DNA of 64,000 nucleotides from Epithemia pelagica (lineage: Eukaryota > Bacillariophyta > Bacillariophyceae > Surirellales > Surirellaceae), in contig OX337228.1 in the NCBI GenBank assembly GCA_946965045.2, positions 2,232,001-2,296,000 on the forward strand. The letters are read 5' to 3'. A program made the position numbers and the translations under genes. Shown in pieces: positions 20,831 through 31,510 of this stretch. Every line of letters starts with the position of its first letter. Position 1 is the stretch's first letter. The notes beneath the pieces were generated by a model, which had not been told where the DNA came from, did no database searches, and worked only from the letters and a program-made list of their open reading frames with translations.

Positions 20831-21577
20831 CTACCCGTTTTTCGCTTTCCTCGTCTTCTTCGAGGCTTGGACAAACGACTTGTAATAGCATCGAATACGG
20901 TCTCGAAGCGCCGCGAAGGTGAAATCCTCGAATACGTAGCCATGCGACGATGCCACCTCGAGAAGTCCCTGTGTCAGCGTGTTATTGTAGTGTTTTTGTT
21001 CCGCCGTGTAGTTCAGTTTGCTGGAGAATGTAAGGTATTCCTTTCGATGTTCTACTAAGTACCTCTCCAGTTCGGGATAGTTCTTCCACGGAAACTTTCG
21101 TTTGAGTACACCCTTGACTACTGCTCTGGACGTAGTTCCCACATGCTTGGCTGCATTGGGTCTTTTGGGAGTAGTATGAGTCGGAGAACTTGAGACGACT
21201 GCAGTAACGGCAGTCTTCCCATGTGCTAAGGTCCTTGGACTTAACGGAACTTCTGGTAATGGCAAAGTAGGTGGCATTTGGAGTTGGAGCGGTGTGGGGG
21301 AAGTGACATGTGGCATGGTAGGTGGCATTTGGAGCGGTGTGGGGGAAGGAATATCCTGGGAACATACTGAAACAGTCCTAGCACGAGAATTGGCAGAGCC
21401 GCCGATGATTTCAGGTGTCCTGGCATCGGTAACTTTTTCGCACCGACTCGAAGGATTGTCGGTTGTGAATGTGCCAGGTTCGTTCGCTTTCTTTTGGTTC
21501 ACCATGGGAATCTGTGCCTCTCTGTGAGATCGTGACTTTAGGCTAAGCAAGAGAAACGCAACATCTTGATTATCCAT
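20831..21577 (-). CDS. YPE-LE domain protein, paralogue 2 (intronless in the domain)
   Basis: The start is taken at 21577 (MDNQDVAFLLLSLKSRS), giving 248 aa; an in-frame ATG at 21628 would add 17 residues. A disordered region with a duplicated Pro-rich block (SPTPLQMPPTMP / SPTPLQLQMPPTLP) leads to the domain of about 85 residues: KRKFPWKNYPELERYLVEHR, ending RDRIRCYYKSFVQASKKT. In the other two paralogues an intron separates PE from LE; here the codons are contiguous. Function unknown. The gene points away from the transposon nest, head-to-head with paralogue 3 on the far side. Confidence 0.82.
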   Translation of the reverse strand: MDNQDVAFLLLSLKSRSHREAQIPMVNQKKANEPGTFTTDNPSSRCEKVTDARTPEIIGGSANSRARTVSVCSQDIPSPTPLQMPPTMPHVTSPTPLQLQMPPTLPLPEVPLSPRTLAHGKTAVTAVVSSSPTHTTPKRPNAAKHVGTTSRAVVKGVLKRKFPWKNYPELERYLVEHRKEYLTFSSKLNYTAEQKHYNNTLTQGLLEVASSHGYVFEDFTFAALRDRIRCYYKSFVQASKKTRKAKNG

Positions 21578-21978
21578 GACATCATAAATGTTCTGCGAAT
21601 GGAGACAGCGATGCATACCAATATGCAAGGGACTTGTTTCGAAGGAGGGCTACTGGGGAAAGAAAGGATGGTGAGTTTCGCACGTCAGAGATGCGAATCG
21701 GCAAGAATCCAGAGTATAAAGGAATCGATTTTGTCTGCCATAAAAGTCTTACGTTCACTCGAGGCCCGAAGATCGAAGATATTGACGAAGCCGCCAACAA
21801 CAACACTTCTCCTCTACTGGTGGGAATTTTGAGATGGAGAAGAAATTCTTTTTGTGAGGCGAGGCGCATTCATTACATCACGCGCGTCTGGATATTCGCA
21901 CGAAAGTCGCGGTTGTCTTCCGCCACCAATCGGAAGTAGGGCATAAGTGACGTCATAGCTCAATACTTGGTCGTCCAT
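21578..21978. other. Upstream region of paralogue 2, left flank of transposon nest
   Basis: About 400 bp between the paralogue start and the first target-site duplication. No gene or repeat is seen. It is half of what was probably one short intergenic region, the other half being 37045-37639. Confidence 0.5.
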
Positions 21979-21988
21979 CTCCACCAAG
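21979..21988 (+). repeat. Target-site duplication of MULE-like element 1 (left)
   Basis: CTCCACCAAG, repeated exactly at 22724-22733 on the other side of the element. A 10-bp duplication is within the range of Mutator-like elements. Confidence 0.85.
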
Positions 21989-22723
21989 TACCCCCTCGCG
22001 GGTGTGGCTTTGAGGGTGTAATTTCGTGTAGCCACCCCCTTCCCTAAGAGCAAATAATAACCTATTTCTTGACGGTGGGCATATCTCCACCACGATAACA
22101 ACACGGGCCATGGTGTTGCACAGGTTGTTGTGCACCTATGTGGACTCTTGAAACCTGTCTTCCCAGTCATAGACCTCTAACCAATAGTGTAGAATGCATC
22201 TGCATCACCAAAGTTTAAAGGTTAAGGCTGTTATGCATCAGACTCATAGGCGCCATGCCTCGTGGCACAGGCACGGACGCGACGTCTCACAATTTCGAAC
22301 GAAGCAACTCAAAGGGACAATATGGCTCTTATCTTGCATTGTTTGAACACCTATTGATCTACAATACTCATAACAGTAGTAGTTGCGCGCTGCATTGATA
22401 GCAAAACATCAACTCTCATGTATTTTTATGCCATCATGGTCTCCTATTGTGCCTGTATTACGCGTCACTGTATTGGTCATTTCCTAGAGTGGCCCGAATC
22501 CACTGTGTCCCTCACAATGCACTGCCATGGTACCCAGATGAAGCATATGATGGTCGGATCATGATGGGGTGGCCATTGGAGGTCACCAGCAACAACAAAG
22601 TTTGATTGTCGTGTTGTTATCGTGGTGGAGGAAATGAGATATGCCTACCGTCAAGATCCAGCGAACAGAGAAGGGGGTGTTTCAACGAAATTACTCCCTC
22701 AAAAACACCCCCGCTGGGGGGTA
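21989..22723. mobile_element. Non-autonomous MULE-like TIR element 1 (735 bp)
   Basis: The left end reads TACCCCCTCGCGGGTG, and the reverse complement of the right end reads TACCCCCCAGCGGGGG. Similarity between the ends continues for roughly 120 bp, through TGTAATTTCGTGTAGCCACC and CACGATAACAACACG. It is flanked by the exact 10-bp duplication CTCCACCAAG. No transposase frame is present. It is a diverged, inverted copy of element 2, which starts 24 bp after its right end. Assignment to the MULE type rests on TIR length and duplication size only. Confidence 0.8.
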
Positions 22724-22733
22724 CTCCACCAAG
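22724..22733 (+). repeat. Target-site duplication of MULE-like element 1 (right)
   Basis: CTCCACCAAG, identical to 21979-21988. It is followed by TTGT (22734-22737) and then by the duplication of element 2. Confidence 0.85.
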
Positions 22734-22737
22734 TTGT

Positions 22738-22747
22738 ACGTGAAGAA
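22738..22747 (+). repeat. Target-site duplication of MULE-like element 2 (left)
   Basis: ACGTGAAGAA. Its exact partner is at 37035-37044, more than 14 kb away, because a giant element inserted inside element 2. Confidence 0.85.
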
Positions 22748-23480
22748 CACCCCCTAGCGGGGATGGCTAAGAGGGTTTAATTTCGTGTAGCCACCCCCAT
22801 CTCTCTGGTGTCCGGCCTAGTCGGCAGGCATATCTCACTTTCACAACCACGATAACAACACGACAATCAAACTTTGTTGTTGCTGGTGACCTCCTATGAT
22901 CACCCCATCATGATCCGACCATCGTGTGATTCATATTAGTACCATGGTAGTGCATTGTGAGCGGCACAGTGCATGAGGGTCACTCTAGGCAAGGATGAAA
23001 ATAGTGGCCCAGCATTATGGCACGACACGAGACCATGATGACCCCAAAAACACATGGGAATAGAGGTCCTGCTGTCGATACACTCCGTTACTACTGCTAT
23101 ATATTTTGTGTACCATTAGGTGTCGAAACAATGAATGATAGGAGCCATACATCCCTCTGAGATGCTTCGTTCGAAATGGTGAGGCGTTGCTTCCGTATGA
23201 CCGTGCCACGAGGCATGGTGCCTGTGAACCAGCTCCACAATAGACTCAACCTTCATATTTTGGCCATGCAGATGTATCCTACGCTATTGGTTAGAGGCCT
23301 ATGACTCGCCCGACAGGTACCAAGTGTCAAAATAGGTGCACAACAACAGGTGCAACAGCGAGGTCCGTGTTGTTGTCGCGATGGATGGAATGAGATATGC
23401 CTGCCAACTAGAAACAGGTTATTTTTCTACCAGAGAGATGGGGGTGTTTCAACGAAATTACAACCTCAAAAACACCCCCG

Positions 23481-23484
23481 CTAG
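23481..23484 (+). repeat. CTAG target site, left copy
   Basis: This CTAG is part of the right terminal repeat of MULE-like element 2. It is repeated at 37025-37028. Confidence 0.75.
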
Positions 23485-26343
23485 TGCCGCGCCGGGTGAG
23501 GCGGCCAAAACCTCGAAAATAGCGGCCAAATGACCATGATGGACATCTAGCGTAACTCACTCAATATAGGACGCCCATGCCCCAATATCGAGCGACGTCT
23601 TCTTCAAACAATGCTCTCGGCCCCTGCGGGCCACTTTTGCTATAGCGGCCATGGTTATCGAGTTCTAACTCACCATTGTAGGGTCATTTTTTTTTCGTCC
23701 ACGTAATGGCCGCTAGATTGCCCTTTGGCCGCTACATTGATGGTACTATAAGTCGACCACTACGTGCCCTACCATCAAATGGTGCCTACGATGTGTCTAT
23801 CGTAGTGTAAGGAAGAGCACTTTCAGGTCATATGGGCTATCGGTGGGCGTGATAGCGCAAACAAACCCCTGCTCGATTTGGCTCGTTTTTGTTGGAACGA
23901 GATTTTCATCCGTAACTCGATGTACTGCCGAAGCTCCAATATGGTAGTTCTACAGTTCATACTTGAAGGGCTTTTACTTTAGGGTCTACCTTCGTGAAAC
24001 CAAGTATCATAACTATCGTAGGTGCCATGGTTATCGCAAAATAGTCGTCCATCGATGAGGATTTTCATCTCTCGCGACACGAGCCACAATCGATCCTCAT
24101 CGTCAGTTTCCGCCACTCGTCTCGTTCAATCTTGATTCTCTGCCCCTCCTACTTTGTAGCATTTTAGTTTAGGACCTACTTGAGCGTAACGAGGTATCAG
24201 ATTGACCGTAGGCGCCATGGTCATTGAGAATGGGCCATCCATTGATGGAGGCATTTTTCTCGATGTAGCACGTCGCACACAACATTTCGAGACCGAAGGA
24301 CGTTGCTACTCGTCTCGTTCAATATTGACTCGCTTGCCTTCCTACTTTGTAGCATTTTAGTTTAGGACCTACTTGAGCGTAACGAGGTTTCAGATTGACC
24401 GTAGGCGCCATGGTCATTGAGAAGGTGCCATCCATTGATGGAGGCATTTTTCTCGATGTAGCACGTAGCACACAACATTTCGAGACCGAAGGACGTTGCT
24501 AATCGTCTCGTTCAATATTGACTCGCTTGCCTTCCTACTTTGTAGCATTTTAGTTTAGAACATACTTGAGCGTACCCAAGTCTCAGATTGACCGTAGGCG
24601 CCATGGTTATTGAGAATGGGCCATCCATTGATGGAGGCATTTTTCTCGATGTAGCACGTAGCACACAACATTTCGAGACCGAAGGACGTTGCTACTCGTC
24701 TCGTTCCATATTGACTCGCTTGCCTTCCTACTTTGTAGCATTTTAGTTTAGAACATACTTGAGCGTAACGAGGTATCAGATTGACCGTAGGCGCCATGGT
24801 CATTGAGAATGGGCCATCCATTGATGGAGGCATTTTTCTCGATGTAGCACGTAGCACACAACATTTCGAGACCGAAGGACGTTGCTACTCGTCTCGTTCC
24901 ATATTGACTCGCTGCCCCTCCTACTTTGTAGCATTTTAGTTTAGAACCGACTTGAGCGTAACGAGGTATCAGATTGACCGTAGGCGCCATGGTCATTGAG
25001 AAGGTGCCATCCATTGATGGAGGCATTTTTCCCGATGTAGCACGTAGCACACAACATTTCGAGACCGAAGGACGTTGCTACTCGTCTCGTTCAATCTTGA
25101 CTCTCTGCCCCTCCTACTTTGTAACATTTTAGTTTAGAACATACTTGAGCGTAACGAGGTATCAGATTGACCGTAGGCGCCATGGTCATTGAGAAGTCGC
25201 CATCCATTGATGGAGGCATTTTTCTCGATGTAGCACGTAGCACACAACATTTCGAGACCGAAGGACGTTGCTACTCGTCTCGTTCCATATTGACTCGCTT
25301 GCCTTCCTACTTTGTAGCATTTTAGTTTAGAACATACTTGAGCGTAACGAGGTATCAGATTGACCGTAGGCGCCATGGTCATTGAGAATGGGCCATCCAT
25401 TGATGGAGGCATTTTTCTCGATGTAGCACGTAGCACACAACATTTCGAGACCGAAGGACGTTGCTACTCGTCTCGTTCCATATTGACTCGCTGCCCCTCC
25501 TACTTTGTAGCATTTTAGTTTAGGACCGACTTGAGCGTAACGAGGTTTCAGATTGACCGTAGGCGCCATGGTCATTGAGAAGGTGCCATCCATTGATGGA
25601 GGCATTTTTCTCGATGTAGCACGTCGCACACAACATTTCGAGACCGAAGGACGTTGCTACTTGTCTCGTTCCATATTGACTCGCTTGCCTTCCTACTTTG
25701 TAGCATTTTAGTTTAGAACATACTTGAGCGTAACGAGGTATCAGATTGACCGTAGGCGCCATGGTCATTGAGAAGGTGCCATCCATTGATGGAGGCATTT
25801 TTCCCGATGTAGCACGTAGCACACAACATTTCGAGACCGAAGGACGTTGCTACTCGTCTCGTTCAAAATTGACTCGCTGCCCCTCCTGCTTTGTAGCATT
25901 TTAGTTTAGAACATACTTGAGCGTAACGAGGTATCAGATTGACCGTAGGCGCCATGGTCATTGAGAAGGTGCCATCCATTGATGGAGGCATTTTTCCCGA
26001 TGTAGCACGTAGCACACAACATTTCGAGACCGAAGGACGTTGCTACTCGTCTCGTTCAATCTTGACTCTCTGCCCCTCCTACTTTGTAGCATTTTAGTTT
26101 AGGACCTACTTGAGCGTAACGAGGTATCAGATTGACCGTAGGCGCCATGGTCATTGAGAAGGTGCCATCCATTGATGGAGGCATTTTTCTCGATGTAGCA
26201 CGTAGCACACAACATTTCGAGACCGAAGGACGTTGCTACTCGTCTCGTTCCATATTGACTCGCTTGCCTTCCTACTTTGTAGCATTTTAGTTTAGGACCT
26301 ACTTGAGCGTAACGAGGTATCAGATTGACCGTAGGTGCCATGG
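23485..26343 (+). repeat. Left terminal inverted repeat of giant element (about 2.86 kb)
   Basis: An outer single-copy part (23485 to about 23985) is followed by one diverged unit and then the 193-bp array. The outer part pairs with 36400-37024 read in reverse. The four 9-mers TAGCGGCCA or TGGCCGCTA at 23520, 23643, 23707 and 23726 could be transposase-binding sites. There are no genes. Confidence 0.88.
24175..26343 (+). repeat. 193-bp tandem array in left TIR (about 11 full units)
   Basis: The unit recurs every 193 bp. Landmarks are CAGATTGACCGTAGGCGCC, the near-palindrome CCATCCATTGATGG, GTAGCACGTAGCACACAAC and CTACTTTGTAGCATTTTAG. I count 11 complete copies of the palindrome segment and a last partial unit. 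Variants alternate between units (AATGGGCC or AAGGTGCC after the ATTGAG segment), which suggests unequal exchange. Open frames of about 100 codons here are by-products of the repeat. Confidence 0.9.
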
Positions 26344-26498
26344 TGTTTATTATCCTAGTAGCGACCATCAACGGAAGTGGTGTTTCCATTTGGTAGTTTG
26401 CCCTTTGAATCCGTAAGTTTCTATGACTTCTGAGTGATGATTCAAGGAAGTTGAAGAATAGTCAATGCTATTTTGATTTATATCTAGTTCAACGTTGT
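26344..26498. other. Inner edge of left TIR
   Basis: Single-copy sequence between the array and the first internal gene. No feature is seen. Confidence 0.4.
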
Positions 26499-27020
26499 TT
26501 AGGACTGCATGTAGTTGTCGTAAAGATTCTCGCAGTCATCTTGTTGGGTCTCGGCAAAGTCGAAAGAAAGATCGCTATCAACAGCAGTTCCACGGGAGGA
26601 TACAGTCTGAGCACTACGCATCGAGATGCTGCTCATGATTGAGAAACGTGATGCAGGCTTTTCGATCTCCTCGTTGACTGGGCTAAGGTCGTCGGCAAAC
26701 TTGATTTTCAGGTGGCGTACTGGAGTCTTGTCTCCACCATTCAATCCTTCTTCCTCTAAATTGTCGCGAATCTTGGTGATTGATTCTTCAACGGTTCCAA
26801 GAACAACTACGGTTTTGTCCCCACATTCTTGATCCAATCCTTCCGAGAGCAATTCTGCCTTTCCAATGGTTGCTGTCTCTGCCTTGATTTTGGTTTTCTT
26901 GAGGGCACCTTGTTCAGTTGGGCGCACGGCAGATTTTGACACACTGGTTCGAACAACACTTGTGTGTGTGCGGTTTTGAAGGCGCGCACTAACACGGCGC
27001 TTGTCGATATAGAGTGACAT
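26499..27020 (-). CDS. Giant-element protein of unknown function (173 aa)
   Basis: It is a complete frame from ATG at 27020 (MSLYIDKRRVSARLQNRTHT) to TAA at 26499. The N-terminus is basic (about residues 1-50) and the rest is mixed, with an acidic Asp/Glu-rich C-terminus (DCENLYDNYMQS). It is rich in Ser, Thr, Lys and Glu, and no domain is recognised. It is the first gene inside the left inverted repeat and diverges from the next gene. It could be an accessory protein of transposition, but nothing in the sequence shows that. Confidence 0.6.
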   Translation of the reverse strand: MSLYIDKRRVSARLQNRTHTSVVRTSVSKSAVRPTEQGALKKTKIKAETATIGKAELLSEGLDQECGDKTVVVLGTVEESITKIRDNLEEEGLNGGDKTPVRHLKIKFADDLSPVNEEIEKPASRFSIMSSISMRSAQTVSSRGTAVDSDLSFDFAETQQDDCENLYDNYMQS

Positions 27021-27498
27021 TGTGTTGTTGCTTTTGTTGTTGTAGTTGCAGTTGTTCTTGATGTGTTTCTCGTTGACGCCGTTTTATGAAGGTCGCTGTC
27101 GGCTCTGTCTCTCGTTGATGTTTGATTGATGTGACGTCTCACCATAAAATCGGATCTCGTATGGGAAGCCGGCTTGCGGCTCAACGCTCAACGGAAGAAA
27201 ATTTTCTTAAGTAGCTTGTCACACTTTTGTAATTGCTCCCGAGTGGCAATAGTAGGAAGTCCCCAACCGTTCCCCCAAATCAAATGAAGTTTACTACATG
27301 TCGTCTGAGAAATCGATTTTACGACGTAAGAGCTTTTCCGAAGGAGAGGAGAGAATCGATAGGCCACCTGAATGAAGTGCTCACCTGAGGAAAGAGCTTT
27401 TGTTTGCAAATCAAAACGAGCGTAGAAGTAAGTGGTTCCGCGGCATCTAAATCATTGCTTACAATGGTGGCAATAACCTCGACTCATTGATTCTCTCT
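27021..27498. other. Divergent intergenic region within giant element
   Basis: About 480 bp between the two divergent small genes, presumably a two-way promoter. A TTGTTG/CTTTTGTTG-rich stretch near 27020-27055 lies just upstream of the minus-strand gene. No convincing gene is seen. Confidence 0.45.
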
Positions 27499-28059
27499 AT
27501 GCTTAGGACGGATCAAAGTACAATGTCCGAACACGAGAATGAATCGCGCAATCGGATTCTCCTTCCTAACGGCTTTCACCTCGTACAAGATACGGGGAGC
27601 AACATCGAGCTCCAAGGAAGCCGCTTAACCATCTACGGTGAAGCGGGTGTGAACGTACACCTTCAAGACGCCACTCTCGGGGAGAAAGGAGAAAAGGGGA
27701 CACTTGTTGTGGATCGAGGCGTGATTCTTTTACAGCGCTCCAGGTATGGTACCAACGGTGGAATGCTATCAATTTGCGCGTTTGGCCGTGACAAGAAGGA
27801 CGATTCGATGCCTGACATCGTCATCCCAGTCGGATCGGTTCACAACAAAATTCGCTCCAAGAAGTTCCGTTCCAAAAATGGGTCCCTTGTCAAAGGAGAA
27901 CTCACCATTGAGACCTCTCACTCCTTGGATACCAAGGTGACAATGGGACCCATGATCATTACTGTGCGAATGAGTCTTACTGGGATGAATGCATTCATGT
28001 CGCTCTATGACAAAGCAACGGAGACGTGGCCCAACCAGGAAAGTGTTAAAATCACGTAA
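27499..28059 (+). CDS. Giant-element protein of unknown function (186 aa, beta-rich)
   Basis: The first ATG of the frame is at 27499 (MLRTDQSTMSEHENES); a second at 27523 is equally possible. The body is a run of short hydrophobic strands with glycine turns (NIELQGSRLTIYGEAGVNVH, GTLVVDRGVILLQ), suggesting a beta-sandwich or beta-helix-like fold. It ends ETWPNQESVKIT. I do not recognise a family. It is convergent with the transposase gene (115 bp apart) and lies inside the element, so it is probably carried with it. Confidence 0.62.
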   Translation: MLRTDQSTMSEHENESRNRILLPNGFHLVQDTGSNIELQGSRLTIYGEAGVNVHLQDATLGEKGEKGTLVVDRGVILLQRSRYGTNGGMLSICAFGRDKKDDSMPDIVIPVGSVHNKIRSKKFRSKNGSLVKGELTIETSHSLDTKVTMGPMIITVRMSLTGMNAFMSLYDKATETWPNQESVKIT

Positions 28060-28174
28060 GCGGGTAACAAATGATAGTTAGTATTCTTATTCATGGTGGT
28101 TTCCTAATTTCATAATATGTAGAGAGGCGCAAACATGTAGAATGAGTGTAGTTCTTGTGCACACAGAAGTTTCA

Positions 28175-31100
28175 TTAAGTCGCATTTCCTCCTTTCGCCG
28201 CAGCAAAGTTCATGGCGTGCTGCTCGATACAAGTTCGTTGTTTCCCATATCGAATGCCCACAGATGGCTTGCACACTGGTGTTCCCACGTAGGTTATCGA
28301 GCGCCAAGTCTTGGTGAACATGCGGCATTGTGGATGGCCACACATGGCTCGCGTGTCATTCTTACAAATAACACATTTACGCTTCATGCCTCTTTGGTCT
28401 GATGAAGAAACGTTGTCCTGTTCAACAACGCTGTGACAAACGACCGAATCAATTGTAAGCTCAGAAAATACGGACGCGGGTGATATACTGCTTGAACAGG
28501 TTTGGCCAACACTTGATGGCACAGTTACGGAGGCATCCGTACACACCGAAAGGTTGTTTGTCACTGGCAAGCTTTCAAGCACACCCGCTCTTCGTTCAAC
28601 TGAACTGCGTTCGGAATATGGATTGTTGATTAAGTCATAAGCCAGCATATCCGCAAAGTCGTGGATTGAGGTATTCAGGAAAGGTTCCACTTGCATGTGA
28701 AAACGCAGTGCAAGATAACAATCAACCACCGTCATACCGAAGACTGTCGTCACAATCCGAAACCACGGATTTTTAGTTAACCATAGTTCTTCGAGGCGTA
28801 GAAGACCCTGACGGATGTGATTGTGCCGGTCAATTGCATTGGCGTGCCGAAAGTATTTTGAAATACAGTCGGGACGCTCGACTCTCCGCTGCTTGATATT
28901 TCCAAACACATCTGTGAAGCGAGCAATGTATGGTGCGCCCGGTTGAGTATGCCCGGCATCTTTGGTCATGACAAAGAGAAGAACCTTCCTTGTATTGTAC
29001 TTGTACCCAACCGCTACGAGCTTCACTCCAGTGACAGGGGCAGTACACTCCATGACAAGGTAGGCTCCGGATGGAAAAGACTTCATCTGCTTCTCGATCT
29101 GTTTCTTGGGAAACCATGAGTGCGCTGTCTTCACAGCACCAATGAACTCATGTCCATCCGTGTTCAGCCCTTTCTCTTTGTCCACGTAGAACGGAAAGGA
29201 AGTGCGATTGCGTCGATCGTCCTGTTCCCTCCACGAACACTTGAGGCATTCAGCGACCTGGACACTTCCAAACCAGGAGTCGCCTAAATACAGGTAGCGC
29301 TTGGAGGCCTTTCCAGCTTCGTGGCGTGCGCTTGACAGCTGTCCACTGTATTGTGAACCTTCGACAAGCCGCAGTGTGCAGCCGCCCGATGGACCAGACT
29401 TCGCAACAAACTTCTTACGCCGCATTGGGACTCTTCCTTCTTGGATTTCAAGATGGGTCAGACACCCTGTCGTGGTGTCGGCGACCACCTGTGAATGAAA
29501 TAAGGTAGTAAGGTCAGACACATTAAGTCTTCAAAACATTGTCTGTCTGGTGTTAGCTTACCTTGAACTCCGTCCCAAGAGGTTTGGGCTTGCGGGCAAT
29601 AAATGAGATATGCGGCAACAAAGATTGCTTGGTCGTTCGTGGTCGAAACGCACTCATCGACTCGTCAAGCACTTGAACCACGGACGACGCAATTATTTGT
29701 CGGCGGTTCTCATTGAACCCATCAATCAGGGGACGGATTTCATTCCATTTGTCATTCGGATCCGTCCCCCTGAAGGCATGATAGAGATGCGTCTTAATGT
29801 CGTTGAACCTACTCTCTGCCATGATGTTGTCGCCTTTCGTTCCAAAATTTACATGTGGTGATAACCGACGAGTGCTAGGATCCTGGAAAAGAGCCTTTCC
29901 TCCTACACCAAGGGGACTTGCCGCGACGATAATCCCCCAAACTTTCCACCACTCGCCTTCCGTAACCATTCGAATTTTCTTCTTTTTATCACGCTTTTGA
30001 TTCAATCGATCTAAACTAAGATTAAGGACTCTCAACTGATTTTGCCAGTTCCCTGTACAGAGGCCGATTGCAAGAAAGTGAGACTGTTGAACTTCTGCGA
30101 TGTAGAAACAAAGAGTAGTGCTGACTTACCTGGCCAGAAGTGCATCAACAAGTCAAGAAATGGAAAGGAGTATTTTTCATTCTCGTGGCTTATTTCACTT
30201 TTACTCATCCTTTTGCCGAAGTTGTAGCCAACGATTGCATTCTTCTCATAGTCCGACACTGGATGATCCGGCGATGAATCCTCGACTATCTTCCACTCAA
30301 ATCTTCTTTTGTCCTCTTTCCTTCGTAGCTGTTGACCCGTTAAATCGGTCGTTGGCTCACTCTCTCCGTCAAAAAGCACAGTCCATAGGTTTCCTTTTGC
30401 CACTGGATTCTTCTTCCCGTCGACAACTGTTCCCCATTGAGCATTGTTGCCATTCTTGTGAACTCGATCTCCAATGTCGATTCCTTTTTTCTTGGGAGGC
30501 TTGACGACTACGGTCCAGTTGCTTTCAATAAGATGGTCTTTGGTAAGCTTGTATTGCTCCATTTTATGCCTGTGACGATCTTCGTCTCTTTCAACCAAAG
30601 CCCCGAAAGCCAATTGGCGTGCTTGTGCTTGTTCTTGTTCAGCTCCGTCATCCTCGTCATCATAGACAAGTTCCACGGGTACATCTTCTTCGAGTTCTTC
30701 ATCGGCAGCTGCATCTTCATCCTGATCTTCATGTTCGTTGTCACTATCTTCATCATCATTTTGCCTGGTCGTTGGTGGGTTGTTCTGATTGTTCGGAGGT
30801 GCATCTTGACCTTGAGCGTTGTCCAGGATCGCCGCTTGTGCCAAAACTTCAATTTCTTCATCGTCGCTTACATCTGTTAATATCACTCCACCAACAGTGC
30901 GAGGAGCCTCTGAAGTCGTTGTCGTTGCTGCGGTCGTTGCAGTGGTCGTTGCCGTGGTCGTTGCCGTGGTCGTTGGTGCAGCAGTCGTTGTCATTACCGA
31001 TTGCATTGGTGTGGTTGTTCCTGCTGTCGATGCCGCTGCCGTCGGCCTTGCTGTCGTCTCGACTGGGGTGTTCGTTGTCGTTGTCGCGCTCGTTGTCGCG

Positions 31101-31510
31101 CTCGTTGTCGCGCTCGTTGTCGCGCTCGTTGTCGTTGTCGTGGTTGCCGTTGGCATTGACGTGGATGTTGCTGTCCTCGATGCCGTTGTCATTGTCCTTG
31201 CTGCGGTTTCGGCTGGAACTGGAGTATTTGATACTGTGGTTGTTGTTGAGATCGTAGGTCGAGGTCCGGTTGCTGCAACTGGATCTGGTTGTCCAGGAAA
31301 ACCTTCATCTTTCTTGGGGAATCGAAGCTGTGGGGAAGAGCGTTCATTTCTTAGCTCTGTTAGATTTCCTCTTTCGTCCACTCCAGCGACCATCCACTTA
31401 TGAAATTCGACTGCTTCAACAATAATGCATGGGATGTCTCCACGCCTCATGAAACATCTCGATCCAATCCCCAAACCACATGATTTAGGCCTCGGCGGCG
31501 GTGGTTCCAT
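28175..31510 (-). CDS. piggyBac-type (DDE_Tnp_1_7) transposase, three exons
   Basis: Exons are 31510-30130, 30052-29562 and 29488-28175. The introns are 77 bp (GTAAGT...ACAG) and 73 bp (GTAAGC...ACAG); the product is 1,061 aa. It should cut and rejoin the element at its ends. The N-terminal 400 residues hold an SH3/Tudor-like segment, a long Thr/Ala-rich spacer and an acidic stretch. The piggyBac entry motif FPFLDLLMHFWPG spans the first splice. Catalytic residues: D590 (VLDESMSAF), D694 (YLYLGDSWFGS) and D844 (ANAIDRHN). Where piggyBac commonly has a further Asp three residues on, this copy has Asn. The C-terminus is a Cys/His cluster (CVICK...CGHPQC). The frame is intact, so it may be active. 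Confidence 0.88.
31075..31145. repeat. 12-bp tandem repeat in transposase Thr-rich spacer
   Basis: GTTGTCGCGCTC is repeated about four times in direct succession within a wider GTTGTCG-rich tract. On the coding strand it encodes the repeated Ser-Ala-Thr-Thr of the transposase spacer. The tract also creates long open frames on the opposite strand. Confidence 0.8.

Noticed and set aside
24555-26389. Series of frames of about 100 codons on the minus strand, and one at 34859-35182 on the plus strand, looking like a protein family
   Set aside because: They recur exactly every 193 bp and are produced by the tandem repeat of the inverted arms. They have no independent gene features.
27188-27409. 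73-codon minus-strand frame between the two small cargo genes
   Set aside because: It is short, lies in the presumed shared promoter, and shows no recognisable features.
30619-31403. Long plus-strand frames of Val/Ala or Ser/Leu repeats
   Set aside because: They are the opposite strand of the Thr-rich and acidic spacer of the transposase, caused by its microsatellite-like composition.
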